Shown here piece after piece: positions 1 to 11,124 of a stretch of DNA of 64,000 nt. A program made the translations under genes and the position numbers. Location of the stretch: the NCBI GenBank assembly GCA_025642065.1, contig JAODUP010001341.1:1-64000 (forward strand), read 5' to 3'. Numbering within the stretch: position 1 is the stretch's first letter; each line of letters starts with the position of its first letter. This DNA is from Paralvinella palmiformis. Its lineage: Eukaryota; Annelida; Polychaeta; Terebellida; Alvinellidae. Under the pieces are notes generated by a model. That model was not told the DNA's origin. It did no database searches and was given only the letters and a program-made list of their open reading frames with translations.

Positions 1-57
1 CACAGCGCTAGGTACAGCTTTTAATTGATAATATAAGATATAAGAGAAGATGTAATA

Positions 58-60
<3 letters not shown>

Positions 61-132
<72 letters not shown>
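61..132. repeat. (TA)n microsatellite
   Basis: Nearly uninterrupted TA dinucleotide tract of about 70 bp. Confidence 0.95.
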
Positions 133-528
133 GTCAAAATTACCACTGATGAAAACCCTTTAATTATGAGTATCGTAATTACAGTATTGTTTGATTTCCT
201 TGTTTAACAAATACGTGTACGTAAACAACCGTACAACACCTCCAATATGTTTAAATGTCCACTAAAACAATTATTAGTTGGAGGAAATGCTGGAAATTAA
301 CATGGATTTTAAAGAGTATGGCTCTCGCGATATACCTTGTCAGTGCTGGATTTATGCATAAGTCAACTAAACTGCAGCTTAGGATGTCACAATATTTGAA
401 GAAATGTTTTGGCTTTTTAGGTGTACAATATGTGTAGTCTTAAAATGGCAAAGTATGTAATTACTTTAATTAATATTTTAATTAACCAAAACACAAAAGC
501 CCAAGATTTGGCTGAAGACCAAAATTTA

Positions 529-531
<3 letters not shown>

Positions 532-610
<79 letters not shown>
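532..610. repeat. (TA)n microsatellite
   Basis: Uninterrupted TA tract of nearly 80 bp, downstream of the SH2 exon of the left Csk gene (probably intronic). The isoleucine/tyrosine-rich ORFs through it are artefacts of the repeat. Confidence 0.95.
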
Positions 611-614
<4 letters not shown>

Positions 615-929
615 GTAAATTTTTAACCAAAAGGAGGCGAGTTTGGAGCTCCAGAGCTGCAATTCTGTCATATGGCAACTGCATGATTTAATCAACAAGA
701 AATGAAAACCGGACAGGATGTGTTGGCTATTTGTCTGAACAATGCAATGCAGCTATATAGTGCAGCAAACATTGTCTGCTCCGTATTGGAGTTGAGGTAT
801 TTATTGAATTGAAGCAGGTCTGAGACAGGGATAATATTGTAAAATCACTTAACAATAACACAGCTGAATGTACTGCAAAATAAATCGCGCGTTAATATTA
901 TTATTACAAAGCATACGAACATTTATGCC

Positions 930-1501
930 ATTGTTCTTTTAAAATATGCTTGCTGCTCCTAAATATAATGTTGCCCCACACTATAAAAAGACGTCTTTAT
1001 TTTAAAGTTGCAGCCAAATATTCATGTTAAATATGCTGCAATATATCATAATTTGAAATATGAAACATGAATAACCAGGTATTTATCTTACAACATACAT
1101 TTAAAATAATGTTGGCAGGAAAGTAATAATAAAAAAGAAAACACCAACAGTGCATTTAAGTGTATAAGGCAGGTTTTTCAAATAAGCAACAAAAAGAAAT
1201 GATGGCCCAACCTTCCCCATGTCAAATGGAACCTGAAAAGATGAAATAATAAAACACATATGGCTCAAGGGTTCATACCTCCACAAGCTGGGTTAGGTTT
1301 TCAAAGAATTCTTCTTCGTCTATCGTTAATTTGTTATGTCGATACATAATGCGGTAATGCTCAACTCTGTCCTGACAAGCAACACACAGTGTGTAATCAC
1401 CAGGATAGGTAACACTCTCACGAACAAGATATATCCCATCTTCGGTGGATGGGTTAAGCAGGTCTTCCGCTTGCTGCCTCGTCATTTTTCCATGGAACCA
1501 G
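930..1501. repeat. Tandem segmental duplication, copy 1 (SH2 exon plus downstream intron)
   Basis: About 570 bp that recurs 843-848 bp to the right (about 1770-2335). Shared blocks include GCAGCCAAATATTCATGTTA (1009-1028 and 1857-1876), AACAAAAAGAAATGATGGCC and the exon end with its donor (GGTTCATACCTC on the plus strand). Substitutions and small indels show it is not recent. Confidence 0.85.
1279..1501 (-). CDS. CSK: Csk gene, SH2 exon (copy A, functional)
   Basis: A 223-base exon bounded by acceptor CCACAG and donor GAG|GTATGA. It starts in phase 2, finishing the proline codon begun in the SH3 exon, and encodes [12 protein letters not shown] through NLTQLVE. The FLVRES-type motif (YLVRES) and HYRIMY core are intact. 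The duplicated copy at 2122-2335 carries a stop and no usable acceptor, so this is the exon that should be spliced. Confidence 0.93.
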
Positions 1502-4500
1502 CTGTGGTGATAAGGGTAATAACAAGGCTGTAGCGAAACAGCTAAATAAAGTTATTTTGAGAATATTGCAATTCTATTTTTAACATTTGTAGGTGCTCCG
1601 CATCCACCTGAAAGTGAAAGAAATCCCCGAAATTAGCTGCAAAACTATGCTCAGGTAAGGCCACCATCTTCCGATTACTTATTTGGCCAAAAAGAATGTC
1701 CATAATGGAACACAACTGGCAAATCAGATTTTGGTTTATCTTGATGAAGCTACAGTTAAAAATGAGAGATCGTTCTTTTGAAATGTGCTTGATGCTCTTA
1801 AATATAGCATTACCCCACAACACAAAACTATTTCTTTTAAATGTTTATTTTAAAGTTGCAGCCAAATATTCATGTTAGATATACTACAATATATCATAAT
1901 TTGAAACGTGAAGCATGGATGGTATTTTTCTGGCAAGTTATATGTAATACAAAGTTGTCAGGAAAGTAATTTAAAAAAACACACAAAAAGTGCGTCTAAG
2001 GTTGTGAGTTGGCCGTTTTATCAAATAAGCAACAAAAAGAAATGATGGCCTAACCATCCCCTCGTCAAATGGTACCTGAAAGTATGAGATAATACAAAAC
2101 ATCTGGCTCAAGGGTTCATACCTCTACAAGCTGGGTTAGGTTTTCAAAGAAGGCTTCTTCATCAATGGTCAGCTTATTACCATGGTAAACAATGTGATAG
2201 TGGTCAATCTTGTCATTGTCGCAGACTGACAATGAATAATCTCCTAGAAAGTTGTTACTTTCGCGGATAAGAAAAAGTCCTCGTTTTATTGGGGCCAGCT
2301 TCCGTTCTGTTTCCGTACATTAAATACATGAAACATCCCATTTTAAAATTGTTTTAACGTTATTTACTGGAACACCCGGAAATAATGCAAAATATAGTAA
2401 GCTCATTATTCAGAATATGCACTTTTTTAAAACAATATTTACAACATTCAATTATACTTAATTTACAGTGACACTATACATTTAACCAATGCAACACAAG
2501 AACTTTCTTTACCACATGAATATTATGCCACACATTATTTCTAGAGTTCTTAAATAAATGTGAAACTGTGTGATAATTTCCACTTCAATTTATTCTGTAT
2601 GAAATAACTAAACCAATCCGATGACAGGGATGATAAGACAAAGCTTACGGCATAGCATGAAGCTTAACTTCTCCCCTCTTCTGGACATAATTAGATGGTA
2701 TCATGCCCTCACGTCCATTCTGATGACGCGCAAAGTACCACATTGGATCCTAGGGCAAACAACAAACAAGTGATCACCATTTTAATTACTTCCTAGTATG
2801 AACCAGTATAATACAGTGCTCTCAACCCTGATCATAATTAATAAGCATACAACTATCATTCCTTACCTGCCAATGACAGGTTTTACTGTATGATGAACTA
2901 TTGACTTATGGCTACTTTAATGTACTAATTTTACCTTGATGCAGAGCAAATCCAACATCTCTCCAGGTGATACAATGAGCTATTTAAATAATGAATAACT
3001 GTAACGTTAATTTTTGATTGCATATTTTGTCTGGAAAAGTTAACTTAAAAGAATAATGGAAGTGTTTTTCACATTGATGCCACCAGTCTTGGAATTTAGG
3101 CTATAAATGTTTTATTTATCAGTCCATTAACAAAATAAATTTCTGAAATTATGTGGTGTATTGCAGAATTGCTCCCATATTTACTTTATTTCGGGTGAGT
3201 TTGTGAGAACATTATTTAGCTCCGGGGCTAGTCATGTCCCTGGGATGATCAGATAGAACATTTAACAGATACAAGAAACAGAGATTCAATCCTACAACCT
3301 GCATATTTTACTAAATTTTGACATCTCTGAAATTCTGACCCTCACAAACGTTGAAACATACACTTTACGTGACAAATTGTTAAATGATTTGTTCTTATAC
3401 GCCTATGGACTTCATTATAACAAGAAAGCACATTGTAATAAACAAAGAGACATAAGGAAAGTTATTTTATATTTCTATAATGAAAATCAACACATTCTTT
3501 AACGTAAATACCTTGGTGGCTCTAACTATGGTCATGACTTCTCCACGCTTGAATGGCAGATCTTCAGCGGAGTTGCCTTGGAAATTATACATACTAACCA
3601 CTTCAGTACCTGGTGACCAGGCCTCCTGTAAACAAAATGTTCAAGATTTAAAATGCAACATCTAGTTATTAATAACAAAATGGCTATATCACATTTGGCT
3701 ATCTATGTCACAACTTGTTTTATGCATCTGGTTTATCAGCTATGACATTCAAAATGTGCATGTGACACAATGTTACAACAGCTGAACAAAACTTGTAACT
3801 GTAATTTTACTATTTATCCATGGGATGAATATTCTGCCAAATAAGGAAATAAAACACCTATGCCTTCCAATTGTGATATCCTATCAAAGTGGTAAATGGA
3901 CAATTCCCTACTGGACAATTCCCCACTAAGACAATTCCCCACACAGACAATTCCCCACGAAGACAATTCCCCACACAGACAATTCCCAATCCCAATTCCC
4001 CACTCAACATATTAGTATTTCTTTATTAAACTTTAACAAACAATAAATTTCAGTAGTATTGACATATAAAACTGCTGCAGAAAAGAATCACGTCCTCCCC
4101 TTCTTTATATCGCTGTACAAGACCAAGAGTCTGGATGTTCTACCATGTAGCCTGTGTTAGATGATAGAAGCAGCCATATACGTTGACATGGAGTCCGAAG
4201 GATGACTTCATAGCATTAATCGGTGGTGGTGGTTGTAGGATCAGCCTGGAAACCGAGCTCTACATCTGTCTTCTGTGGCAATGATAACATGTATTGAGGC
4301 ATATATATCTGAGAATAAGTGAACCAGGTATACTGGCCCCTTAGAAAGACCTCATATTGTGTGCAATTGGCAATTAGTTAGAAGCTATCTTGTCATGGTT
4401 TCGTGTGCAATTAGAATATAGTTAGAAGCCACCTTGTTGTGGCTTCTTTGTGCACAATGATCAATAATACTCTGATAAACATGTAAAATACACTTATACA

Positions 4501-6576
4501 AAATTAAGGGTGGGGAATTGTCCAGAATTGTCATTATGGAGTGGAAAATTGTCCAAATGGGTTATTGTCCAGTGGGTTATTGTCCAGTGGGAAATTGTCT
4601 GAATGTGGAATTGTCCTGGATTCTATCAAAGTATGGCTACTTTAATTTACTTATTACAACCTAATTCAGAGATTATACTAAAACCTACTACCTGTCTGCT
4701 ACAACTTGTCTACAAAAAGGAATTTTACCAGTCGGTTGGCGAGTTCTTTATTTAGCCTCATTACTCATTACACTTGGGACAAAGGCAGAGGATGACTAAC
4801 TAGATAAATGTCTCCAAAACATATGGCATGAAACGGAATCAAACACTAATTTAGGGGCTTTGCATTACAGTAGTCTAATAACTATGCTATTTTGAACTCA
4901 AGGTAATTTTCCAAACATGTTTTATGGGTAACGAAATGTAGGATATCTATCCACTTATAAGACAAATATATGGCTCATGGCTACATTTTTATAGAAAAGA
5001 TACAAAAAAATCAAAGCACTTGTACATTTAGTATAGACAATATCCACCAACGTTTTACAATGTATACTACAGTACCTCCTTACAGTTGCCTCTCACTAGT
5101 GGCTAGTGCCTATGTTTAGGCTGAACACCTTATTTATCCATCTAGCCATTCTCAAATTTGGAAAGTGTGGTCACAATTGGTTATTGGGCTCTTCAAAACA
5201 ACTTATCAAAACGTTGCTGACACACAGTTTTAACTAATTTTCCACCGTTGAACCCAGTATAAATGCTCACAAATGTATTTACCAAAAAGGTTTATTAGTG
5301 TATCCTTTTTTACGTGCAGTAAGGTGTCATATTTCATCTGAAAGCACAGGATTCACTCTTACTCTCATCGATGAACTGCGGGTCATTTAATACAATTTGC
5401 ATTGAACAAATTAATCTTTAAAACAAGTATGTGTCAATGATATCATTCAAAAAAAGTTTAAATTATATCTTCCTTTAACCTATTATAGCATATGATAGTG
5501 ACAAGCCATGGTCCTTCGTTAGATTGATATTCTGAAAATACATGATATGAGTTAAAAATCCCCCCTTCCTAACTATTTGGGGTTTGTGGCCAATTGTTGG
5601 CATAAATGGCATGGTTGATGTAGATGTGGTGATCGCGGGGTTTGGTTCGGTTTAACATGGGCTTAACATGGCTGTTTGTCCATGGATTGGCTTTATGACC
5701 AATGAGTCTGTTCTGGTTATATGGCCGCCTGCTGCCTGATAAATAATGAGTTTTATGTAAATGATTTACTGGTATCGGTTGTTTGGTGGTTGTTTGTATT
5801 GTATTCATGTCTTTGTGGTGTTGTTTAGATGTGTGTGTGTGTGTGTGTTGTTGTTGTTGTTGTTTAGAAATTGTTTATATTATAGTTCTTCCAACTCAGT
5901 AAAGATTTATCAGGTGATCATGTGGGTCTACTAGTCGACAATTCTGGCGGTTTTGTGGGGAGAATTCCCCTTTATATACCTGGATTTTAATCAAATAAAA
6001 TGGATTTCAATCTTGATTTAAACGCGCCTATATGCGTTCGGAGTTTTGAATGGTGGATGGGAAGAATCTGACCAAGACTAACTAGATTACTAGTTAGCCG
6101 AACCTGCATGAGCACTGACTAGCTTAGGCCGAGATCGTTTCTTGCAGTATGCCATCCAAATTAGCAGAAACAAATTTGTACAAATGATAGAAACATTAGA
6201 TCAATGATGACTTTATCCATACCGGATATGTTTTCAGTGTCTACACATTGTTTCATGAAGATTTTAGTGAAAAATAATATGATACATGGGGCTATCAATC
6301 TCAGAAAATAATGAAATCCAGTTCTAGAAATATAAGTCTAACTCTACTACCAGTTTGGCCAATAACTTCAATTTCGAATAGTTAATCTGGGATGAACATC
6401 TTGGACTGTACTCATGAAGAGAATCATTGTTTTGTAAATCTGTGAGTTGAATCAATAAGAATCTTATCTAGCTAATTATTTTCCTGTAATCTATCCAAAA
6501 ACGTAATACAGATTTTCAGATTATAGTCAGTCATTAATTGAAACAACTGTACCTGAAGTTTTGGTTGTTTTGTCAT
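1279..6576 (-). CDS. CSK: C-terminal Src kinase (Csk), 5' part: N-terminus, SH3 and SH2 domains; runs off the left edge
   Basis: Four coding exons on the minus strand, 6553-6576 (coding part), 3512-3625, 2649-2749 and 1279-1501, join in phase with GT-AG borders to give 154 residues. They start MTKQPKLQ, then an SH3 domain (about 9-70, with DPMWY and IPSNYV) and an SH2 domain from W81. The SH2 holds the phosphotyrosine-binding arginine in YLVRES (R107) and closely resembles vertebrate Csk ([17 protein letters not shown]). In the family, Csk is a cytoplasmic tyrosine kinase that phosphorylates the inhibitory C-terminal tyrosine of Src kinases; SH3 and SH2 dock partners and activate the kinase lobe. 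The kinase exons must lie left of position 1. The start ATG (6574-6576) is chosen because it is in frame, has A at -3, and gives an N-terminus as short as in known Csk. No frame-breaking change is seen in the used exons. Confidence 0.9.
1770..2335. repeat. Tandem segmental duplication, copy 2
   Basis: Second copy of the 930-1501 block. It contains the decayed SH2 exon and the same downstream intron; similarity fades to the left of about 1770 and to the right of about 2335. Confidence 0.85.
2122..2335 (-). pseudogene. Decayed duplicate of the Csk SH2 exon (copy B)
   Basis: About 60 codons remain readable, from TERKLAP through FLIRES and DHYHIVYH to NLTQLVE, and the donor GAG|GTATGA is intact. 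The 5' part is ruined: an in-frame TAA at 2320-2322, loss of the WFHG start, a small deletion before FLIRES, and no acceptor in the required phase. The first 41 readable residues from RGLFLIRES resemble the SH2 of the right-hand paralogue (FLIRES, HYHI, NKLTID) more than the neighbouring exon A, while the last ten are identical to exon A, so the copy looks chimeric. If included it would stop translation. Confidence 0.85.
2649..2749 (-). CDS. CSK: Csk gene, second SH3 exon
   Basis: A 101-base exon with acceptor CCCTAG and donor CC|GTAAGC; enters in phase 0 and leaves in phase 2. It encodes [20 protein letters not shown], then [14 protein letters not shown]: the SH3 ligand-binding tryptophan, the IPSNYV segment and the connector to SH2. 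This matches the human Csk segment around DPNWY. Confidence 0.93.
3512..3625 (-). CDS. CSK: Csk gene, first SH3 exon
   Basis: A 114-base phase-0 exon between acceptor TTTACAG and donor AAG|GTATTT. It encodes [17 protein letters not shown], then [16 protein letters not shown]: the SH3 equivalent of the ALYDY box (SMYNF) and the acidic RT loop. The right-hand paralogue has no detectable counterpart of this exon. Confidence 0.93.
3891..4622. mobile_element. Foldback/MULE-like non-autonomous DNA element
   Basis: A 732-bp block lies between perfect 10-bp direct repeats CTATCAAAGT (3881-3890 and 4623-4632), the expected form of a target-site duplication. Its left end carries repeats of the type GACAATTCCCCAC (3898-4003); its right end carries the same motif in inverse orientation (GGGGAATTGTCC, AAATTGTCC, TTATTGTCCAGTGG; 4509-4617). 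Inverted terminal arrays of subrepeats with 9-10-bp duplications fit foldback or long-TIR Mutator-type elements. No transposase is present. It sits in the first coding intron of the Csk gene. Confidence 0.75.
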
Positions 6577-6600
6577 CTTTAACAATAATGCAGCATAAAC
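6553..6600 (-). CDS. CSK: Csk gene, first coding exon with start codon
   Basis: A 48-base segment flanked by acceptor ATTTTTCAG and donor CAG|GTACAG. The in-frame ATG is at 6574-6576 (AAAGATGAC) and gives MTKQPKLQ joined in phase 0 to EAWSPGTE, comparable with MSAIQAAWPSGTE of human Csk. An upstream out-of-frame ATG at 6594-6596 opens a very short uORF (MLHYC then stop). Bases 6577-6600 would be 5' UTR; the acceptor implies an untranslated exon further right, not located. Confidence 0.75.
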
Positions 6601-6710
6601 CTGAAAAATAATATTCGTGAATATCAGTGATTTAATACGTCACATGCAAAACATTTCACAATGACAATAACACAGGCATAATAAATATTATATTGGAGTT
6701 TGAGTTAAAC

Positions 6711-6860
6711 TGCTTCTATGGCCTCTTGGGTTGGAGTGTGGGACTTTCTTACTCGTGGTCATTCTGTAATGGAGATCGGGGGTTTGAATCCGAGACATGA
6801 TACTATAGTGGGAGGAAACTGGCAAGGTTTTATTTACAGAATATGTCAAATACTGTAAAT
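6711..6860 (+). mobile_element. SINE-like repeat with B-box
   Basis: A B-box-like GGGTTTGAATCC (6779-6790) follows a degraded A-box region. The downstream part (CTATAGTGGGAGGAAACTGG) resembles the minus-strand repeat at 23760-23935, suggesting one family. Head and ends are approximate. Confidence 0.45.
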
Positions 6861-7408
6861 TGTAAACATGTTTAGAATATTAAAGTAAATTAAAGACCAT
6901 ATGCATCTCCCTTACTTAAGGTAGCCAAGCCACATAAAACAACTGCCATTTCAACCATTATTGTTATTATTATTTTTATTATTACCTACATACGTTTTGT
7001 ATTCATGATTTAGGATTAGTAAATGGAAGACATATATCTTTGAAAACAACATTTTATATAAAAATATATCATATTTTACTTAATTTGTGGCAAGAAATAC
7101 TGGCATTTTGTGGTTAGATGAGCAGTTTATTTGATCTAAATCAAGTAATTAAATAATTGTAAGAAATCAAAAATACAATTAGTTTAAATAAGATTTTGAT
7201 ACCTTTTCAATATGATTCATTTATTATCAAACATCATAATAAATAAGACCCCGATCAATAAAATCACCTGCTATGATTCTGACAAAAATCAGTTTCATTT
7301 AAATTTAGCTAAAATGTAGCCAAGGAGTTAAGAACTTGTAAATGAATAAAAGCTTTCCAGTTTATTCTGTCGCTAGAATATTCTTACGTTTTGATTGGAC
7401 CAAGCCAA

Positions 7409-7409
<1 letters not shown>

Positions 7410-7476
<67 letters not shown>
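7410..7476. repeat. (TA)n microsatellite
   Basis: TA tract directly abutting the tRNA-like SINE head at 7477. Confidence 0.95.
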
Positions 7477-7478
<2 letters not shown>

Positions 7479-7560
7479 GCGCTCCATGGTCTAGCGGTAG
7501 CATGTTGGACCACAGATCATTCCCACCCGTGTCCTAATCTCGGCGTGGGCATATCTGAGG
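7477..7560 (+). mobile_element. tRNA-derived SINE head
   Basis: A-box-like TGGTCTAGCGGTAGC and a decayed B-box (GTGTCCTAATCTCGGCG), nearly the same as the better-preserved copy at 31283-31470 (GTGTTCGAATCCCGGCG). TA tracts flank it on both sides. Not a functional tRNA gene: the stems do not pair properly and it continues into the SINE body. Confidence 0.7.
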
Positions 7561-7565
7561 GTTTT

Positions 7566-7576
7566 ATATATATATA

Positions 7577-7622
<46 letters not shown>
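7566..7622. repeat. (TA)n microsatellite, imperfect
   Basis: TA tract with one interruption, replacing the SINE body seen in the 31.3-kb copy. Confidence 0.9.
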
Positions 7623-7626
<4 letters not shown>

Positions 7627-7769
7627 TCACTGACTCACAACATCAAAACCTCCTAAAATGCCTATACCTCCATTAATTTATACATAATTAAATCAATACA
7701 TAGTTGAATTTAAGCGTATAAAAGTACACATCTATACATAAGTAGAAATATATAAGTCGGTGGCATTGG

Positions 7770-8170
7770 AGACAACTCGCGTGGTTGGTGTGTTTATATA
7801 ACAACTTTAGTTGCATATAAAATAATTCACCTTAGTTATATATGTGGAAATAAACTTATCTTTCCTATGTCCAGTTATGTCCAGTTTGTACTATGGCATT
7901 AAAGAGTAGCTCTAGTCTGCCGCTAAGAAATAGCATTTTAGAACGTTATTACTACAATAGTTTGAATAGGAGACATTATGTCTCGTTTGAAAATATTAAC
8001 ATATAGTTTTAACAGCACTGAAGTTATGACACGCTATTATGGCATGCTTCAGCGCATATATCAGTGTTTAATAACAATTAAGATAACAGTTTTAATAGTA
8101 GTCGCTTCGTGACCCCAGCCCGTTGTACAAACTGACCTTTCAAGACAGTGACAATTGGGTTGAATAGTTT
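7770..8170 (+). repeat. Dispersed repeat of unknown class
   Basis: 7836-7985 matches 34060-34205 in the same orientation (shared TTATCTTTCCTA, GACAATAGTTTGAA-like block, GCAGACATTA-like block). 8080-8165 matches 15925-16010 (CAGTTTTAATA, AAGACAG, CAATTGGGT). No coding capacity seen. Confidence 0.6.
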
Positions 8171-9170
8171 ATATAGTATTGCTTTGAAGAAAGATACAGC
8201 AATTGAAAAATAGCTATAAATAGGAGAAATGTGTTGGACAACTGGGTGGTTTAAGACAAGGCTAACTTTTCCAAATGAAGGCTGTATATTTGTATAACTC
8301 CCTAAACCTTAACAAACAAACAAAATTAGATTAATTCGGAACACGATAGATTCAAAACTCTTCCTTAAGAATTTATTACATGTTAAGGCTGGATGTTAAG
8401 AAACTTTACAGAATTCATTATACCTACTGGGTGTTGATAAAATAAGATACTAATTTGTACTGCATGTCTGTCTGAATTCCAGATAGAGCAGTCTGTTAAT
8501 GTTGTAATATCCACTAGTTTTAATTATAATAGTATAGTCTTACATTGTGGCACAGCTACTACTGCTCCTTTGTATACAATGATATCACACTATTGTGGTG
8601 CCACCTACCGATTTGTTGTCTATTGTTAGCCTAATAAAGCCATGCGTTCTCAACTGGCGTTATCACTTATTAATGGTTCTACTGAATAGAACATATTGAA
8701 ACAGTTAATCTGTTGAATCAGGTGACTGTAATTTTTACTCCCAGTGGTGACACGCAGTAGACTTCAATGAACTGAGTAACAAGATTGCTAAAATGATATT
8801 TTCGTTAATATCGCAACAAAACTTGTTTCAGTTTGGAAAAGAGAAAGTGGATGTTTTTGACCAAAAATTGAAGAAACGTAAATTGCATACAATTTTATCT
8901 AAATAAATAACACATGCATATGATACACCAAAAACAGAAATCCGATTTACGAAGATACACACTCTTAACATAATAATCAAATTATACCTACTAGTAAATG
9001 ACATAAGTACATTATAATTTATGTGTAAAATCACTTCATTTGAATTCACACCATCTCGACATGACTTATGTTGTTCATCACATGCACACCCAGATATTCA
9101 ATTTAATATTTTCATGTCGTAAATTTCAAAGCATTATTGGTAACATACACCCCCCCCCACCCCAAAAAAA

Positions 9171-9198
9171 CTCTCTCTCTCTCTCTCTCTCTATCATA

Positions 9199-9229
<31 letters not shown>
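9171..9229. repeat. Compound (CT)n-(TA)n microsatellite
   Basis: CT tract (9171-9193) followed by a TA tract (9202-9229); a short C run and A run precede it. Confidence 0.9.
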
Positions 9230-9638
9230 CTTTTTCAAAAATAAACGAAACAAGTTATTGAAATCACTCAGAAGCCTACCAACTCTTTTACAACCAAAAT
9301 AAAATGGCCAGTGCAACTCTCTGAGAGGTCATGGGATTTCCGATTTGTCACTTAAAGAAAACACACATGAAATAGGTTCATTAAATCACAGACTGAGGGA
9401 TCGATACTGTATGTGTAATACATCTACAAGTGTCACATATTCCCGCTAGTATATAGTCCCGCTTTTAAAACTGACCCGTAAGGACAGCACAGCATATTAT
9501 CATTAAAGGCAAGATGACAGGCATTCTTCAACACTAAGACAGCAGTTATTCTGATCACAAGTCAGGCAAGCCAGTATGTCTAATTACACCTGCCGACATA
9601 AAAGTGTACACGAAATGTGTCACGTATACTAACACTTA

Positions 9639-10255
9639 CCGTATATATTCGGGTATAAGTAGCCAATTTTATACACTGTTATTTACTTCCAAATCTAGTA
9701 CATGGACACTACTAATACGAGCGTACTCACTCTTCAAACAGCATTAGAGAAACGCAATGCTGTAAATGAGATATTACTTTTCATAGCTTCATATACGTAT
9801 TATATTTACCCAACGTCCATGTCTGGAAATTTAAAACGAAAGCGATGTCTATGTGACACAGAATTTAAACTGAAAGTTGTGCAGTATGCCGACAATTGTA
9901 ATAACAACACGCAGACGCCTGGTTAATTCAATGTGTATGAGAAACAAGTGCGCTACTGGCGAAAAGCCATCTTGACTTAGCCGAGATACCCCCAGCGAAG
10001 AAGGCATGCAGATCGGCGCTTGTTAGAATTACAGCGCCTTAATAAAATGGTATTCCGCGCTCATCTACACCAACAAAGTGAAACCAAACACGAAATATCG
10101 CCGTCATCTGGAAGGAGGGGGGGGGGACTTCCATTCTACAGTCGCTTGATGTGTCCGTCAATCTCGCTTATTTTAGAGGATGTTATATGCGAGTTCGACC
10201 CCAGGAGGCTTATTGGTTCTAGAAATAGGTGGGTCTTATACCCGAGTATATACGG
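9639..10255 (+). mobile_element. Pogo/Tigger-like DNA transposon, internally deleted
   Basis: Left end CCGTATATATTCGGGTATAA and right end, read in reverse, CCGTATATACTCGGGTATAA form terminal inverted repeats of about 20 bp flanked by TA on both sides, as in the Tc1/mariner-pogo superfamily. Inside, 9814-9975 encodes a degraded CENP-B/psq-type helix-turn-helix (FKLKVVQYADN, then EKQVRYWRKA after a frame break), typical of the N-terminus of pogo transposases. The catalytic domain is gone, leaving about 620 bp. Confidence 0.8.
9814..9975 (+). pseudogene. Pogo-type transposase N-terminal DNA-binding relic
   Basis: KRKRCLCDTEFKLKVVQYAD resembles the pogo/CENP-B motif (K.Y...FKL.VV.YA). A stop/frame break after QTPG separates it from the second helix-turn-helix part, EKQVRYWRKAI. 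No intact ORF remains. Confidence 0.7.
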
Positions 10256-11011
10256 TAGCTAAATAAACAAGCGACTACGACACAAAAGGCAGAATTTAAA
10301 ACAAAAATGCTTACTTTTCGAAGCCCCTGCCGAATGAATGAAAGACATATTAATTCATTTCAAGTGTTCGACTTTACAGAAACTTTAGTTATAAAAGTAT
10401 TCAAAACATATGCAGTTTTGCTGAACGAAATTTTGTGTCATTACAGTTTCTTCGAAATATTTTATTTCAAAGAACTGTGCTATAAGTTTGTCAATAAGGT
10501 CACATTCCGTGTCCAATATCTAGTACACTGACAAATATACAACTCGGCCTTAACAAGAATTCTTAGCAAGAAGGTGTCTATCAGCAGAAAAAAAGGTACC
10601 GATTAGGATTATGAGGGCTGTCATTCATTAACAAACGTTAACGTTCCTAGCCTAATCCACTCTCAGTGTAATGTAAGGCTACACGGTGTCATGTAATTGT
10701 CGAGTCTGCTGAAAGCGTTCATTGTTTTAATAATAAATTTAGATTTACTCAAAGATGGTAGCAGGAAATGCAATCAAAAATAGGTCAGATTAAAATGTCA
10801 ACAATGGTTTAAGCAGAACGTTATGCTTTTTAAATGAGTGCATTATGATCCATACGTTGTTTTGTGCACCTATATCATTAACACTAACTATGAGGTCAAA
10901 AAATGGAAATCCACATACAGATATCCAGGTAAATGTTAAAATACCTCCAAAGTTTAACGGTCGTAAGTATAATACAAGTGCGAATAATTTAAGTCTCCAT
11001 TCAACGTTCCG

Positions 11012-11012
<1 letters not shown>

Positions 11013-11048
<36 letters not shown>

Positions 11049-11072
11049 ATATATATATATATATATATATAT
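11013..11072. repeat. Compound (CT)n-(TA)n microsatellite
   Basis: CT tract to about 11045 running directly into a TA tract. Confidence 0.92.
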
Positions 11073-11124
11073 AAGCAATAGTTCCTACTAAAAAATACTT
11101 ACAAATAAAACATTTGTATAAAAA

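Noticed and set aside
417..698. ORFs with long isoleucine-tyrosine runs (also at 7395, 20517, 24447, 32939, 63374 and elsewhere)
   Set aside because: Translations of (TA)n microsatellites; no coding sequence outside the repeat.
2122..2335. Mutually exclusive alternative SH2 exon
   Set aside because: In-frame stop at 2320-2322 and no acceptor giving the required phase-2 entry.
3896..4010. CRISPR-like array from the GACAATTCCCCAC repeats
   Set aside because: Repeat spacing is only about 14-18 bp without spacers, the DNA is animal, and the block is the arm of a foldback element.
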